Of a stretch of 64,000 bases of DNA, positions 8,582-17,136 are shown piece after piece. A program made the position numbers and the translations under genes. How positions within the stretch are numbered: position 1 is the stretch's first letter; each line of letters starts with the position of its first letter. Location of the stretch: the NCBI RefSeq assembly GCF_004363235.1, contig NZ_SNYW01000010.1, positions 240,968 through 304,967 of the forward strand, read 5' to 3'. A model generated the notes under the pieces. The model was not told where the DNA came from. It ran no database searches and was given only the letters and a program-made list of their open reading frames with translations. Source of the stretch: Dongia mobilis. GTDB taxonomy: Bacteria; Pseudomonadota; Alphaproteobacteria; Dongiales; Dongiaceae.

Positions 8582-10147
8582 CTAGGCCCGGCTGCGATGC
8601 GCCCGGACCGCCTCGGCCAGCAGGCGGATGCCGGGCTCGATGCGGTCGGTCGGTATCGAGGAGACGCCGAGGCGGCAGAAATTGGCCGGTCCCGGCTGCT
8701 CCATGAAATGCACGGCACCTGGCTCGATCACGACACCGCGCGATGCAGCCTCGGTCGCGATCTGGCTCATGTCGAGGCCCTCGGGACCGCGGATCCAGAG
8801 GGCGGTGCCGCCCGCCGTCAGGTTGACCGTGAATTCAGGCAGATGCCGCGCCAGCGCCGTCACCGCCGCCGCCAGGCGCTCGCGATAGACATTGCACAGC
8901 TTCCGCAGCAGCGTGTCGTGATGGCCGTCGGCCAGGAACAGCGCCACCGTGCGCTGGTTGTTGGCGGCCGGGTGGCGGATCATCAGGCGCCGCAGCGCGC
9001 GCAATTCCGCGATCAGCGGTCGCGGCCCCACCACGAAGCCCATGCGCAGCCCCGGCGCCAGAGTCTTCGACAGGCTGGAAACGAAGATCACGCGGCCATG
9101 CCGGTCGAGGGATTTCAGCGCCGGCTGCGGGCTGCCCTGATGGGTGAGTTCGCTCTCGTAATCGTCCTCGATGACCACGAAATCGCGCCGCTGCGCCAGG
9201 TCGAGAAGGCCGTTGCGGCGCTCCAGCGACATGGTGACGGTGGTCGGGAACTGATGGCTCGGCGTCACATAGACATAGTCGCAGGCGTTGAGCTCCGGCC
9301 CATGCACCAGGCCGTGATCGTCGACCGGCAGCGGTACCAGATGCCCAGCGCGCAGGGCGGCGATGTTGCGCGCGTCGGTATAGCCCGGATCCTCGATCCC
9401 GAAGCGGGTCTTGTGGTCGAACAGCAGGGTGGAGAGCAGGTAGAGCGCCTGCTGCGCCCCCACCGTCACCAGGATTTCGTCGGCCGCCACGCGCACACCG
9501 CGTCGCGGCAGGACACGGGTGCGGATCTGCTCGATCAACTGCGGGTCATCCTCGGCGAAACGGTCCCTGACCCATTCCCGGACCGCATTGACGCTCAAGG
9601 CCTGGCGGCTGCATTCGCGCCAGGCGGCCAGCGGAAACAAGCTCTGGTCCACCTGGCCGTAGATGAAGGGATAGGGAAAGTCCTGCCAATTGGCCGGCTT
9701 GACGATGTTGCGCTGCTGTGTCGGGCGGCGCTTGAAGCGCGTCACCCAATCCGGCTCGGCGCCGTCGGCTGCCGCCGCACCGGCCGCAGCCTCCTTGGGC
9801 CGGACGCTGACGATCTCCGGGTTGACGAAGAAGCCGCTGCGCTCGCGCGCTATCAGAAAGCCTTCCTCGGTGAGGTCCTGATAGGCCAGCACCACCGTAT
9901 TGCGGGCGATCTTGAGCGATTGCGCCAGCGCCCGACAGGAGGGCAAGGGGCTGCCGGGCGGAATCTGGCCATCGAGGATCGCCGAGACCAGCATGCGCCG
10001 CAACTGCGCCTGCAGCGTCGTCGTGCGGTCCGGTTCCAGGTGGAACAGTATCGATTTGCTGTCGTGACCCAATTGCTGTCGCGGCCCGTCGGGCCCCTTT
10101 CGCTGCCGGATTTGCCGCGGCGCCACCCTCCTGCCCCCCTGCCGCAA
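8582..10147 (-). CDS. MocR-type GntR/aminotransferase regulator, TauR-like
   Basis: A chimeric regulator of up to 521 residues. An N-terminal GntR winged helix (TLQAQLRRMLVSAILDGQIP, then LPSCRALAQSLKIARNTVVL) is joined to a class I aminotransferase-like domain that binds PLP; the PLP lysine should be in SSLSKTLAPGLRMGF. In Rhodobacter, TauR of this type activates taurine genes, and here the gene sits directly upstream of xsc (144 bp gap), so a sulfonate-responsive activator is likely. The start is uncertain: no ATG is available and the frame opens with TTG at 10147; another in-frame TTG at 10072 lies nearer the first conserved residues. It follows the transporter permease by only 26 bp. Confidence 0.85.
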   Translation of the reverse strand: MRQGGRRVAPRQIRQRKGPDGPRQQLGHDSKSILFHLEPDRTTTLQAQLRRMLVSAILDGQIPPGSPLPSCRALAQSLKIARNTVVLAYQDLTEEGFLIARERSGFFVNPEIVSVRPKEAAAGAAAADGAEPDWVTRFKRRPTQQRNIVKPANWQDFPYPFIYGQVDQSLFPLAAWRECSRQALSVNAVREWVRDRFAEDDPQLIEQIRTRVLPRRGVRVAADEILVTVGAQQALYLLSTLLFDHKTRFGIEDPGYTDARNIAALRAGHLVPLPVDDHGLVHGPELNACDYVYVTPSHQFPTTVTMSLERRNGLLDLAQRRDFVVIEDDYESELTHQGSPQPALKSLDRHGRVIFVSSLSKTLAPGLRMGFVVGPRPLIAELRALRRLMIRHPAANNQRTVALFLADGHHDTLLRKLCNVYRERLAAAVTALARHLPEFTVNLTAGGTALWIRGPEGLDMSQIATEAASRGVVIEPGAVHFMEQPGPANFCRLGVSSIPTDRIEPGIRLLAEAVRAHRSRA

Positions 10148-10173
10148 GCCCCTTTCGGGACTTCAGGTACGCA

Positions 10174-11052
10174 TCAGGCGACGGCCGCCACCTCGCCGCG
10201 CTCGGCCAGGATGGCCTGACGCTGGGCGCGCTCGGCCTGCATCTGCTCGCGCCGCTTCACCACTTCGTAGAGTACCGCGCCGACTACCGATATGGCGATG
10301 ATGATGACGGCGAGCGCCGAGAGGGCGGGCGTCGTCCCCTGCCGCACTTCACCGGCCAGGACCGTCACCAGGGTCTTGTCGGCCAGGATCGCGAAGGTGG
10401 TGGTGTTGTAGTTCTCGAACGAGGTCAGGAAGGCGATGACGATAGCCGAGACCACGGCGGGTTTGAGGAACGGCAGCAGGATGTGCCAGAACACCTGCGG
10501 ATAGGAGGCGCCGAGGTCGAGCGCCGCCTCCTCCTGCGCGCGGTCGAAGCGGGTCAGCCGGGCCATGAAGATCAGCAGGCAATAGGCCGAGATGAAGCTG
10601 GCCTGGCCGAGTACGGTCAGCACCATGCCATTGTAGAACATGGAGCGGGTGACGTCGGTGACGCTCAGCACGTCGCGCCAGAAGATCACCGTCGAGATGC
10701 CGATGATGACGCCGGGGGTCAGCAGCGGCGAGATGGTGATGAGGTAATAGAGGCTGCGCGCCCGGTGGTAGATCTGGCTCATGATGATCGAGGCAGCAAG
10801 GCCCACCGGCACCGAAATGGCGACAACGCCGATGCCGATGATGATCGAGTTCTTGAGGCCGTCCATCATGTTGCGGTGGTTCCACAGCTTGACGAACCAG
10901 TCGAGGGTGAAGGCCTCGAACGGATACGCGGCCGGATAGCTCGGGGTGTTGAAGGCCGTGATGCTCATGACCACGAGCGGGCCGAACAGATAGCCGAAGA
11001 AGAGGAGGATGTAGAAGCCGATCATCCCCCGCATGATCATGCGCGAGCTCAT
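10174..11052 (-). CDS. ABC transporter permease, PotC-like
   Basis: A 292-residue inner-membrane permease of the spermidine/putrescine (PotC) subfamily with about six hydrophobic helices and the EAA-type cytoplasmic loop EEAALDLGASYPQVFWHILL, which contacts the ATPase. Start chosen at the ATG at 11052, which overlaps the stop of the other permease (ATGA); a longer frame to 11115 has no family match. It ends 26 bp before the TauR-like gene, so importer, regulator and xsc may share a transcript. The substrate is unproven: polyamine by family, a sulfonate or other omega-amine by neighbourhood. Confidence 0.9.
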   Translation of the reverse strand: MSSRMIMRGMIGFYILLFFGYLFGPLVVMSITAFNTPSYPAAYPFEAFTLDWFVKLWNHRNMMDGLKNSIIIGIGVVAISVPVGLAASIIMSQIYHRARSLYYLITISPLLTPGVIIGISTVIFWRDVLSVTDVTRSMFYNGMVLTVLGQASFISAYCLLIFMARLTRFDRAQEEAALDLGASYPQVFWHILLPFLKPAVVSAIVIAFLTSFENYNTTTFAILADKTLVTVLAGEVRQGTTPALSALAVIIIAISVVGAVLYEVVKRREQMQAERAQRQAILAERGEVAAVA

Positions 11053-12059
11053 TTTATGGCCTCCCCGAGAGAGACCTTGAATAGTCGCAGCATCCCCATC
11101 ACCAGCGCGATGCACACCACCAGCATGATGAAGGCATAGGCGGCGCCGCGCGGCCAGTTGAAGCTCTGGAAGAAGAAGTCATAGATGATGGCGGTGAACC
11201 ACAGCACGCGCGGCCCGCCCAGGAACTGGGGTGCCGCCAGCGAACCCACCGAAAGCATGAAGACCATGGTGCAGCCGGAAGCGATGCCGGGCTTGGCATA
11301 GGGAATGACGACGTCCCAGTGGATGCGCCACCAGGGCGCGCCGAGGTCGCGCGCCGCCTCGATCTGGTTCTTGTCCAGGCTCTCGATCGCGTTGTAGAGC
11401 GGGAACATCATCACCAGCAGATAGGCGTAGGAGAGGCCCACATAGAGGCCGGTATTGTTGCCGAGGAAGTCGATCGGCGCGTCGGTGATGCCGATACCCA
11501 TCAGCGCCTGGTTGATGAGGCCCTTCGAGGCCAGCAGGAGGCGCAGCGAGAAGGCGCGCAGAATCTCGTTCACCCAGTAGGGCACGATGAGGCCAAGCAT
11601 TAGGAGGCGGACCTTCTGCGCCGTGCCGGCCTGCGCCATATAGAAGGCCAGCGGATAGCAGATGCAGAAATTGAGGAAGGTGACCGCCATCGAGACGAGG
11701 ATCGAAAAGACCAGCGCCTTCATGTGCAGCCAGTTCACCTGGTCGCCGATCGGGTTGATCACGAAGGACGAGTATTGCGCGACGGTCAACACGTCGTCCG
11801 GACCGCCGCGCTTGGTCGGCGGCAGGGCCGGGTGGAAGCTTTCCACCACCATGTAGAGATAGGGCAGCGCCACCAGGAACAGGGTCCAGAACGCGACCAG
11901 GGCGATGAAGACGATGCCCAGCGCCTTGCCGTTGCGCTCGAAGAAGCTCTTGCGGGTGGGATCCGGGTTGCGGCGCGCCTCGCGGCGCGCCATCAGCCAG
12001 AAGATGGCGATGACGATGACCGGGATGATGAAGACGATTGCGCGGCTACTCACGGGCAA
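11049..12059 (-). CDS. ABC transporter permease, PotB-like
   Basis: A 336-residue permease. It has an N-terminal membrane helix followed by a charged stretch (MARREARRNPDPTRKSFFER), a second helix, a periplasmic region and a five-helix core with the EAA loop KNQIEAARDLGAPWWRIHWD. The N-terminal extension is longer than in classical PotB. It overlaps the ATPase gene by 14 nt upstream and the PotC-like gene by 4 nt downstream, typical of coupled ABC operons. Together the two permeases would form a heterodimeric channel. Confidence 0.9.
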   Translation of the reverse strand: MPVSSRAIVFIIPVIVIAIFWLMARREARRNPDPTRKSFFERNGKALGIVFIALVAFWTLFLVALPYLYMVVESFHPALPPTKRGGPDDVLTVAQYSSFVINPIGDQVNWLHMKALVFSILVSMAVTFLNFCICYPLAFYMAQAGTAQKVRLLMLGLIVPYWVNEILRAFSLRLLLASKGLINQALMGIGITDAPIDFLGNNTGLYVGLSYAYLLVMMFPLYNAIESLDKNQIEAARDLGAPWWRIHWDVVIPYAKPGIASGCTMVFMLSVGSLAAPQFLGGPRVLWFTAIIYDFFFQSFNWPRGAAYAFIMLVVCIALVMGMLRLFKVSLGEAIK

Positions 12060-13131
12060 GCATCCCTTCCGGCAGGATCAGCCCCAGTTCGGCATCGTAA
12101 CTGATCGGCGTGGTGGTGTGCGGTGCGGGGATGGCGGCGCCCCCCAGGCGGCCGACCGTGACGATGATCTCCTTCTTCGCCTGGCCGTTCAGATAGACAT
12201 GGGTCATGTGGCCCTCGAAGGCGACATTGGTCACCGTCGATGACAGCGTGGCGTCGGCGCTTCCCTGCCCCAGCTGCAGCGATTCCGGCCGCACGAACAG
12301 GATGCCGCGCGACCCGGCGGCTAGCCCCTGGGGGTTGCGCCCGCGCAACGGCCCGAAGGCGGTTTCGATCACGGCATAGCCGTTCTCGGCGCGGGTGATC
12401 GTCCCGGGAAAGGGATTGTTCTCGCCGACGAAGGACGCGACGAAGGCCGTCTGCGGCTGGTCGTACACCGCCTTGCCGTCGCCGACCTGCTGGATGACGC
12501 CGTCGCTCATGACCGCGATGCGGTCCGACATGGTCAGCGCCTCGCCCTGGTCGTGGGTGATGTAGATGAAGGTGATGCCGACCTTCTGCTGAATGGCGCG
12601 CAGTTCGGCGCGCATGTGCTGGCGCAATTTCAGGTCGAGCGCCGACAGGGGCTCGTCCAGCAGCAGCACCTTGGGCTCGACTGCGAGTGCGCGGGCGATG
12701 GCGACGCGCTGCTTCTGGCCACCGGACAACTCGCTCACCAGCTTGTCGCCCTGGCCCGGCAGGGCGATCAGGTCCAGCAATTCGTCGGCCTTCCTGCGCC
12801 GCTCGGCCTTGCCGGCACCACGCACGCGCAGTCCATAGCTGATGTTCTCGGCAACGCTCATCAACGGAAACAGCGCCAGGTTCTGGAAGATGAGGGCCGT
12901 CGGGCGCTTGTTGGGACCGATCCCGGCCATGTCCTGGCCGCCGATCCGCACGCGTCCCTCGGACGGCTCCAGGAAGCCCGAGACCGTGCGCAGGATCGTC
13001 GTCTTGCCGCAGCCGGACGGGCCGAGGAACGAGAAAAACTCGCCGCCCTTGATGTCGAGGGTTGCGTTGTCGACTGCCGTGAAATCACCGAAGCGGACCG
13101 TAATGTGGTCAAGCTCGACGCCCGCACTCAT
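12046..13131 (-). CDS. ABC transporter ATP-binding protein, PotA-like
   Basis: A 361-residue ATPase energising the adjacent permeases. Visible motifs in order: Walker A GPSGCGKTT (about residues 37-45), Q-loop region IFQNLALFPLMSVAENI, signature LSGGQKQRVAIARAL, Walker B VLLLDEPLSALD, switch histidine YITHDQGEAL, and a C-terminal TOBE-like regulatory domain from about residue 240 to the end. Length and TOBE domain are typical of the PotA/CysA/MalK group. It is separated from the binding-protein gene by a strong terminator, so its level probably depends on read-through or a weak promoter in the 13132-13270 gap. Confidence 0.93.
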   Translation of the reverse strand: MSAGVELDHITVRFGDFTAVDNATLDIKGGEFFSFLGPSGCGKTTILRTVSGFLEPSEGRVRIGGQDMAGIGPNKRPTALIFQNLALFPLMSVAENISYGLRVRGAGKAERRRKADELLDLIALPGQGDKLVSELSGGQKQRVAIARALAVEPKVLLLDEPLSALDLKLRQHMRAELRAIQQKVGITFIYITHDQGEALTMSDRIAVMSDGVIQQVGDGKAVYDQPQTAFVASFVGENNPFPGTITRAENGYAVIETAFGPLRGRNPQGLAAGSRGILFVRPESLQLGQGSADATLSSTVTNVAFEGHMTHVYLNGQAKKEIIVTVGRLGGAAIPAPHTTTPISYDAELGLILPEGMLARE

Positions 13132-13269
13132 ATATCTGCCCTACCCTGTTCTTGATTGTTTCTTCTTGTTTTGGAATGAGCGCCGAGTTTCCCCTCTTGA
13201 TCCGGCGAGATCAAGCGGGATTGACGCTTTGCACAAATCTGCCGCCACGAAAAATCGGATTGTGGCCAC

Positions 13270-13306
13270 AAAAAGAAAAGTCAGCCCCGGCGAACCGGGG
13301 CTGACC
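13270..13306 (-). terminator. Terminator/attenuator between binding-protein and ATPase genes
   Basis: On the minus strand an 11-bp perfect stem (GTCAGCCCCGG / CCGGGGCTGAC, 13280-13305) with a 4-nt loop is followed by TTTTCTTTTT. It lies directly after the binding-protein stop and before the importer ATPase. Such terminators let the periplasmic binding protein be made in excess over the membrane parts. Confidence 0.88.
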
Positions 13307-13325
13307 TTCTGCTTGCCAATTCGGC

Positions 13326-14492
13326 TTAGGCCGCCTGGAACTGCTGCACGTACTGGCTGCGGATTTCCGCGTACCAGCTGGGTTCCGCCGGCCAGTGCCA
13401 GACCTTCGCGAGGGCATCGCCCGGGAAGGCATCCTGGAAGTTCTTCTTGTAGACATCCGAGGTGAAGGCGTCGGCGCCGGTGATCACCGGGTTGTAGCCG
13501 GAGCCTTCCGCCAGCTGGCCGGAGACTTCCGGGGTCAGCAGGTAGTTGATGAAGGCGTAGATCTGCTCGTCGTTCTTGGAGGCCGAGAGCCGGGAGAGGC
13601 CGTCGAGCCAGGCGATGGCGCCTTCCTTGGGGGCCGTGTAGTTGACCGGCTTGCCTTCCTTTTTGAGCGAGAGGACCGGGCCGTCCCAGGTCTGGCCGAT
13701 CCAGACATCGTTCTCCATCAGGCCCGACTTGGTGTTATCGGCCGAATCCCAGAACTGCTTGACGAAGGACTTGTTCTCGATCGCAAAGGCGAGGATCGGA
13801 TCCCACACCTTCTTGAAGCTGTCCTCGTCCTTGTAGCCGTCGAGCATGCGGTTGGTCGGCATCTTGCCCGAGCCGTCCCACCACAGGCCGATGCCGAGCA
13901 GGAAGGAATGGCCGCGGCCCTGGGTATGGCCCTTGACCGCCTCGTCCCACAGCGAGCCGAAGCTGAGGTTGTTGACGTCGCCAGGATAGAGGTCGGTGCG
14001 ATAGGACAGCGCTTCCGTGCCCCAGACATGGGGGACGTAGTACATGCCGTCTTCCCAGGTCCACAGCTCCTCGGCGCTCTTCAGGAACGACGGGATCAGG
14101 TTGCCGGTATTGGTGATCTTGTTCATGTCGAACGGCGCGAGGACACCGAGATCCTTGTACTGCGGCGCACGGTTGCGGGTCGGCTGGCAGAGGTCGAAGC
14201 CTTCGCCGCCGGTCGCCTGCAGCTTGTTGATCTGCTCCTCGTTCTGCGAGAACGGGGTCTGGTTCACCTTGATGCCGGTCGCCGCCTCGAAGTTCGGGAT
14301 CACCGGATCGGGGAATTCGTCCGACCACATGAGCAGGTTGAGCTCGCCCGAGGAGGAGAAGGCGTTCCTCGAGAACATCGGGGCGGCAAGGCCCACGGCG
14401 CCGATGGCGGCAGCCGATTTGAGAACGGTGCGGCGGTTGAGGAGTGCCGCCCGCATCGTCTGTTGCGCGGATGTCATAACCTTCTTGGTCAT
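13326..14492 (-). CDS. Periplasmic substrate-binding protein, spermidine/putrescine (PotD/PotF-like) family
   Basis: A 388-residue solute-binding protein with a twin-arginine-like leader (LLNRRTVLKSAAAIGAVGLA), so it is probably exported folded through Tat. The mature part begins GELNLLMWSDEFPDPVIPNF, the usual opening of PotD-type proteins, and has two alpha/beta lobes. The start at 14492 was chosen because AGGGAG sits about 10 nt upstream; the frame runs on to 14567 without a better site. First gene of the importer transcript, controlled from the promoter region at 14570-14617. The ligand is not identifiable: polyamine by family, but linkage to xsc and a TauR-like regulator leaves a sulfonate or other amine possible. 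Confidence 0.9.
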   Translation of the reverse strand: MTKKVMTSAQQTMRAALLNRRTVLKSAAAIGAVGLAAPMFSRNAFSSSGELNLLMWSDEFPDPVIPNFEAATGIKVNQTPFSQNEEQINKLQATGGEGFDLCQPTRNRAPQYKDLGVLAPFDMNKITNTGNLIPSFLKSAEELWTWEDGMYYVPHVWGTEALSYRTDLYPGDVNNLSFGSLWDEAVKGHTQGRGHSFLLGIGLWWDGSGKMPTNRMLDGYKDEDSFKKVWDPILAFAIENKSFVKQFWDSADNTKSGLMENDVWIGQTWDGPVLSLKKEGKPVNYTAPKEGAIAWLDGLSRLSASKNDEQIYAFINYLLTPEVSGQLAEGSGYNPVITGADAFTSDVYKKNFQDAFPGDALAKVWHWPAEPSWYAEIRSQYVQQFQAA

Positions 14493-14569
14493 CTTGGTTG
14501 TGCTCCCTGAAAGCGGCTGGCGCCATGCCGGCCGCGAGGTTTTGATCTTGGTTGGCCCGGAACTCAACT

Positions 14570-14617
14570 CGGTCCGTTAAACGGTCCGAATCCTATTTCC
14601 GTATTTCAAATTGTAAA
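14570..14617 (-). promoter_or_regulatory. Candidate promoter and operator of the importer operon
   Basis: On the minus strand a -35-like TTTACA (14617-14612) is followed after 16 bp by a -10-like TAGGAT (14595-14590). Immediately downstream, where transcription would begin, lies a direct repeat of CGGTCCG (14570-14576 and 14582-14588) whose centre CCGTTAAACGG is nearly palindromic. This placement suits a repressor or the TauR/PuuR-like regulator. The leader to the binding-protein start would be about 90 nt. Confidence 0.5.
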
Positions 14618-14964
14618 AGCAAATGTTTATGAGCCTGTCCCCCCCCAGCCGCCGGCATACTACACCATTGCGGTCAAAAATCTCGCCAAATGCCACCCTA
14701 GGCGGAATCACCGGGCCGTGCCGATTGCGGCCGGATGGACGCCACTGGCCGCAGCTTTTTCCCCGAAAAGGCGCCGGGCGGCCCCGGTTTCAGCCCGATC
14801 CTGACGGGATTCGGACGGGCGATCATGAGGCGCAATCGATGACGCAATTGTGACGGCCCGCGGCGCGCCCTTTCCGGACACTGTACCAGGACAGGAGGCT
14901 CGCGCCCGCCGGGCCCGCGCCGGGCCAGTCGCGCCGTTAAGTTGGAGCCAGGTGGGCCGCCGGC
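14618..14964. other. Intergenic region between importer operon and PuuR-like gene
   Basis: About 350 bp without a gene. Apart from the AT-rich left edge it is GC-rich. A GGCCCG-CGC-CGGGCC hairpin (14912-14926) lies downstream of the regulator stop but lacks a U-run. No open frame here resembles a protein family. Confidence 0.5.
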
Positions 14965-15528
14965 TCAGAAACTGGGCGGGGAATTGGCCGTCACCACCTC
15001 GCATTCCTCGGTCCCGACATTGCGGAAGCGGTGCGGAATGCGGCTGTCGAAATAATAGGCATCGCCGGGCCCAAGCACCCGGACCTGGTCACCCACGGTG
15101 ACCTCCAGGCGGCCGCGGATGATGACCCCGCCCTCCTCCGCCTCGTGGCTCAGCATCTGGCCACCGGTATCGGCCCCGGGCTGGTAGCGCTCATGCATCA
15201 ACTGGATCGCCTTGCCGGTCATGTCCTTGCCGACCTGGCGATAGGAAACCGCCCCGCCGGCCAGCTCCACCAACTCGCTGGCGGCGAAGAAAATCTGCGG
15301 CCGCGGCTTCAGATCGTCGGCAAAGAATTCGGCGAGGCTCATGGGAAACCCGTCCAGCAGCTTCTTCAGCATGCCGACCGAGGGCGAGGAGCGGTTCTGC
15401 TCGATCATCGAGATGATGGCATTGGAGACGCCGGCACGTTTGGCGAGTTCCCGCTGAGACATGCCATGGGAATCGCGCAGCGCCTTCAGGCGCGCGCCCA
15501 GATCGAAACCATCGGAGAGATCGTTCAT
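14965..15528 (-). CDS. XRE-type regulator with cupin domain, PuuR-like
   Basis: A 187-residue transcriptional regulator. The N-terminal helix-turn-helix is at about residues 10-65 (LKALRDSHGMSQRELAKRAG, VSNAIISMIEQNRSSPSVGM). The C-terminal cupin ligand-binding barrel is at about 105-185 (GVIIRGRLEVTVGDQVRVLG, PGDAYYFDSRIPHRFRN). This architecture is that of PuuR, the putrescine-responsive repressor of the Puu pathway in E. coli. It is divergent from an omega-amino acid aminotransferase/alanine dehydrogenase pair and near PuuA- and SpuC-like genes, so control of amine catabolism is likely. Inducer and exact sites are inferred. Confidence 0.88.
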   Translation of the reverse strand: MNDLSDGFDLGARLKALRDSHGMSQRELAKRAGVSNAIISMIEQNRSSPSVGMLKKLLDGFPMSLAEFFADDLKPRPQIFFAASELVELAGGAVSYRQVGKDMTGKAIQLMHERYQPGADTGGQMLSHEAEEGGVIIRGRLEVTVGDQVRVLGPGDAYYFDSRIPHRFRNVGTEECEVVTANSPPSF

Positions 15529-15542
15529 GACTGCATGTCTTT

Positions 15543-15664
15543 GCTTAACACTTGAGGGGTGTCGATAAATATATTAATCACATTATTTCCTGTTTCAATG
15601 GTTTTGTCCGGTATTCTTGCACCAATCCAATCTCGAAGACTGCCGCTTGTTTATTTTGTTAAGC
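15543..15664. promoter_or_regulatory. Divergent control region with oppositely oriented TGTTAAGC sites
   Basis: The AT-rich gap between the PuuR-like gene and the aminotransferase carries GCTTAACA at 15543-15550 and its exact reverse complement TGTTAAGC at 15657-15664. Each lies near one of the two divergent start sites. A candidate plus-strand promoter (TTGTTT, 16 bp, TAAGGT) overlaps the second copy. They are plausible operators of the neighbouring repressor. Confidence 0.45.
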
Positions 15665-15705
15665 GTGATAAGGTCCGCGCATCCAACCAGCCCGAGGCTC
15701 AGCCC

Positions 15706-17064
15706 ATGTCCAGCATTTCCCCGAAATCCTTCGAGGCGACCCAGTTCAAGCCGACCCCGAACAATCTCGAGGCCTTCTTCATGCCGTTCACGTCGAACCG
15801 GCATTTCAAGGCCAATCCGCGGCTCTTCGTGAAGGCGGAGGGCATGCATTTCACCAATATCGACGGCAAGCAGGTGCTCGACGCCACCGCCGGCCTCTGG
15901 TGCGTGAATGCGGGTCACGGTCGCCGCGAGATTTCTGAGGCGGTCTCGCACCAGATCCAGGAACTCGACTATTCGCCCCCCTTCCAGATGGGCCACCCGG
16001 CCGCCTTCGAACTCGCCTCGCGCGTGGCGGCCCTGGCGCCGACCGGCCTCGACCACGTCTTCTTCACTAATTCCGGTTCCGAATCGGTCGACACCGCCCT
16101 CAAGATCGCGCTCGCCTATCAGCGCGCCAAGGGCCAAGGCACCCGGACGCGCCTGATCGGCCGCGAGCGCGGCTATCACGGCGTCGGCTTCGGCGGCATT
16201 TCGGTCGGCGGCATGGTCAACAACCGCAAGTGGTTCGGCACGGCGCTGGGCGGAATCGATCACCTGCCGCACACCTACAACGCCAAGGAAATGGCCTATT
16301 CCAAGGGTCAGCCCGCCTGGGGCGCGCATCTCGCCGACGACCTCGAGCGCTTGGTGGCGTTGCATGACGCCAGCTCCATCGCCGCCGTCATCGTCGAGCC
16401 GGTGGCTGGTTCGACCGGCGTCCTCATTCCGCCCAAGGGCTATCTCGAGAAGCTGCGCGAGATCTGCACCAAGCACGGCATCCTGCTGATTTTCGACGAG
16501 GTCATCTGCGGCTTCGGCCGTCTGGGCACCAATTTCGGCGCCGACTATTTCGGCGTCACGCCCGACCTCATCACCTGCGCCAAGGGCCTCACCAACGGCG
16601 CTATCCCGATGGGCGGCGTCATCGTCTCCAAGCAGATCTACGATACTTTCATGGAGACCTCGGCCGAGAACGCGATCGAGCTGTTCCACGGCTATACCTA
16701 TTCCGCGCATCCGGTCGCCTGCGCCGCCGGCCTCGCCGTCCTCGACATCTACAAGAATGAGGGCCTGTTCGACCGGGTGAAGGAAATCACCCCCTATTGG
16801 GAAAACGCGATCCACAGCCTCAAGGGCACACGGCATGTCATCGATCTCAGGAACATCGGCCTGATCGGCGCCATCGAGCTTGAATCGCGTCCCGGCAAGC
16901 CGGGTGCGCGCGCCATGGATGCGTTCCTCAAGGCTTACGAGAAGGGCATGCTGATCCGCGTTACCGGCGACATCATCGCCATGTCGCCGCCCTTCATCGT
17001 GGAAAAGAGCCATGTCGACCAGGCCGTCTCGATCCTGGCGGACGTGCTGAAGTCGATCGACTGA
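15706..17064 (+). CDS. Class III aminotransferase, omega-amino acid:pyruvate type
   Basis: A 452-residue PLP enzyme. The opening MPFTSNRHFKANPRLFVKAE, HVFFTNSGSESVDTALKIAL, IIVEPVAGSTGVLIPPKGYL-like block, IFDEVICGFGRLGTNFGADY and the PLP-lysine segment LITCAKGLTNGAIPMGG closely follow the beta-alanine/omega-amino acid--pyruvate aminotransferases. The amine is transferred to pyruvate, giving alanine and an aldehyde or keto acid. The next gene is alanine dehydrogenase, which regenerates pyruvate. Taurine could be a substrate, supplying sulfoacetaldehyde to Xsc, but the sequence is closer to beta-alanine-type enzymes. Start at the ATG at 15706; an in-frame frame back to 15559 crosses the promoter region. 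Confidence 0.88.
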   Translation: MSSISPKSFEATQFKPTPNNLEAFFMPFTSNRHFKANPRLFVKAEGMHFTNIDGKQVLDATAGLWCVNAGHGRREISEAVSHQIQELDYSPPFQMGHPAAFELASRVAALAPTGLDHVFFTNSGSESVDTALKIALAYQRAKGQGTRTRLIGRERGYHGVGFGGISVGGMVNNRKWFGTALGGIDHLPHTYNAKEMAYSKGQPAWGAHLADDLERLVALHDASSIAAVIVEPVAGSTGVLIPPKGYLEKLREICTKHGILLIFDEVICGFGRLGTNFGADYFGVTPDLITCAKGLTNGAIPMGGVIVSKQIYDTFMETSAENAIELFHGYTYSAHPVACAAGLAVLDIYKNEGLFDRVKEITPYWENAIHSLKGTRHVIDLRNIGLIGAIELESRPGKPGARAMDAFLKAYEKGMLIRVTGDIIAMSPPFIVEKSHVDQAVSILADVLKSID

Positions 17065-17136
17065 TTTTGCTGCAAGGTACGGACCGGCCGGGACGCAAGA
17101 ATGCCCGGCCGGTCCGTCGATTATTGGAGAAGACCC

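Noticed and set aside
8582..10147. Metabolic aminotransferase
   Set aside because: The class I aminotransferase-like part is fused to a GntR DNA-binding domain, so it is a MocR regulator.
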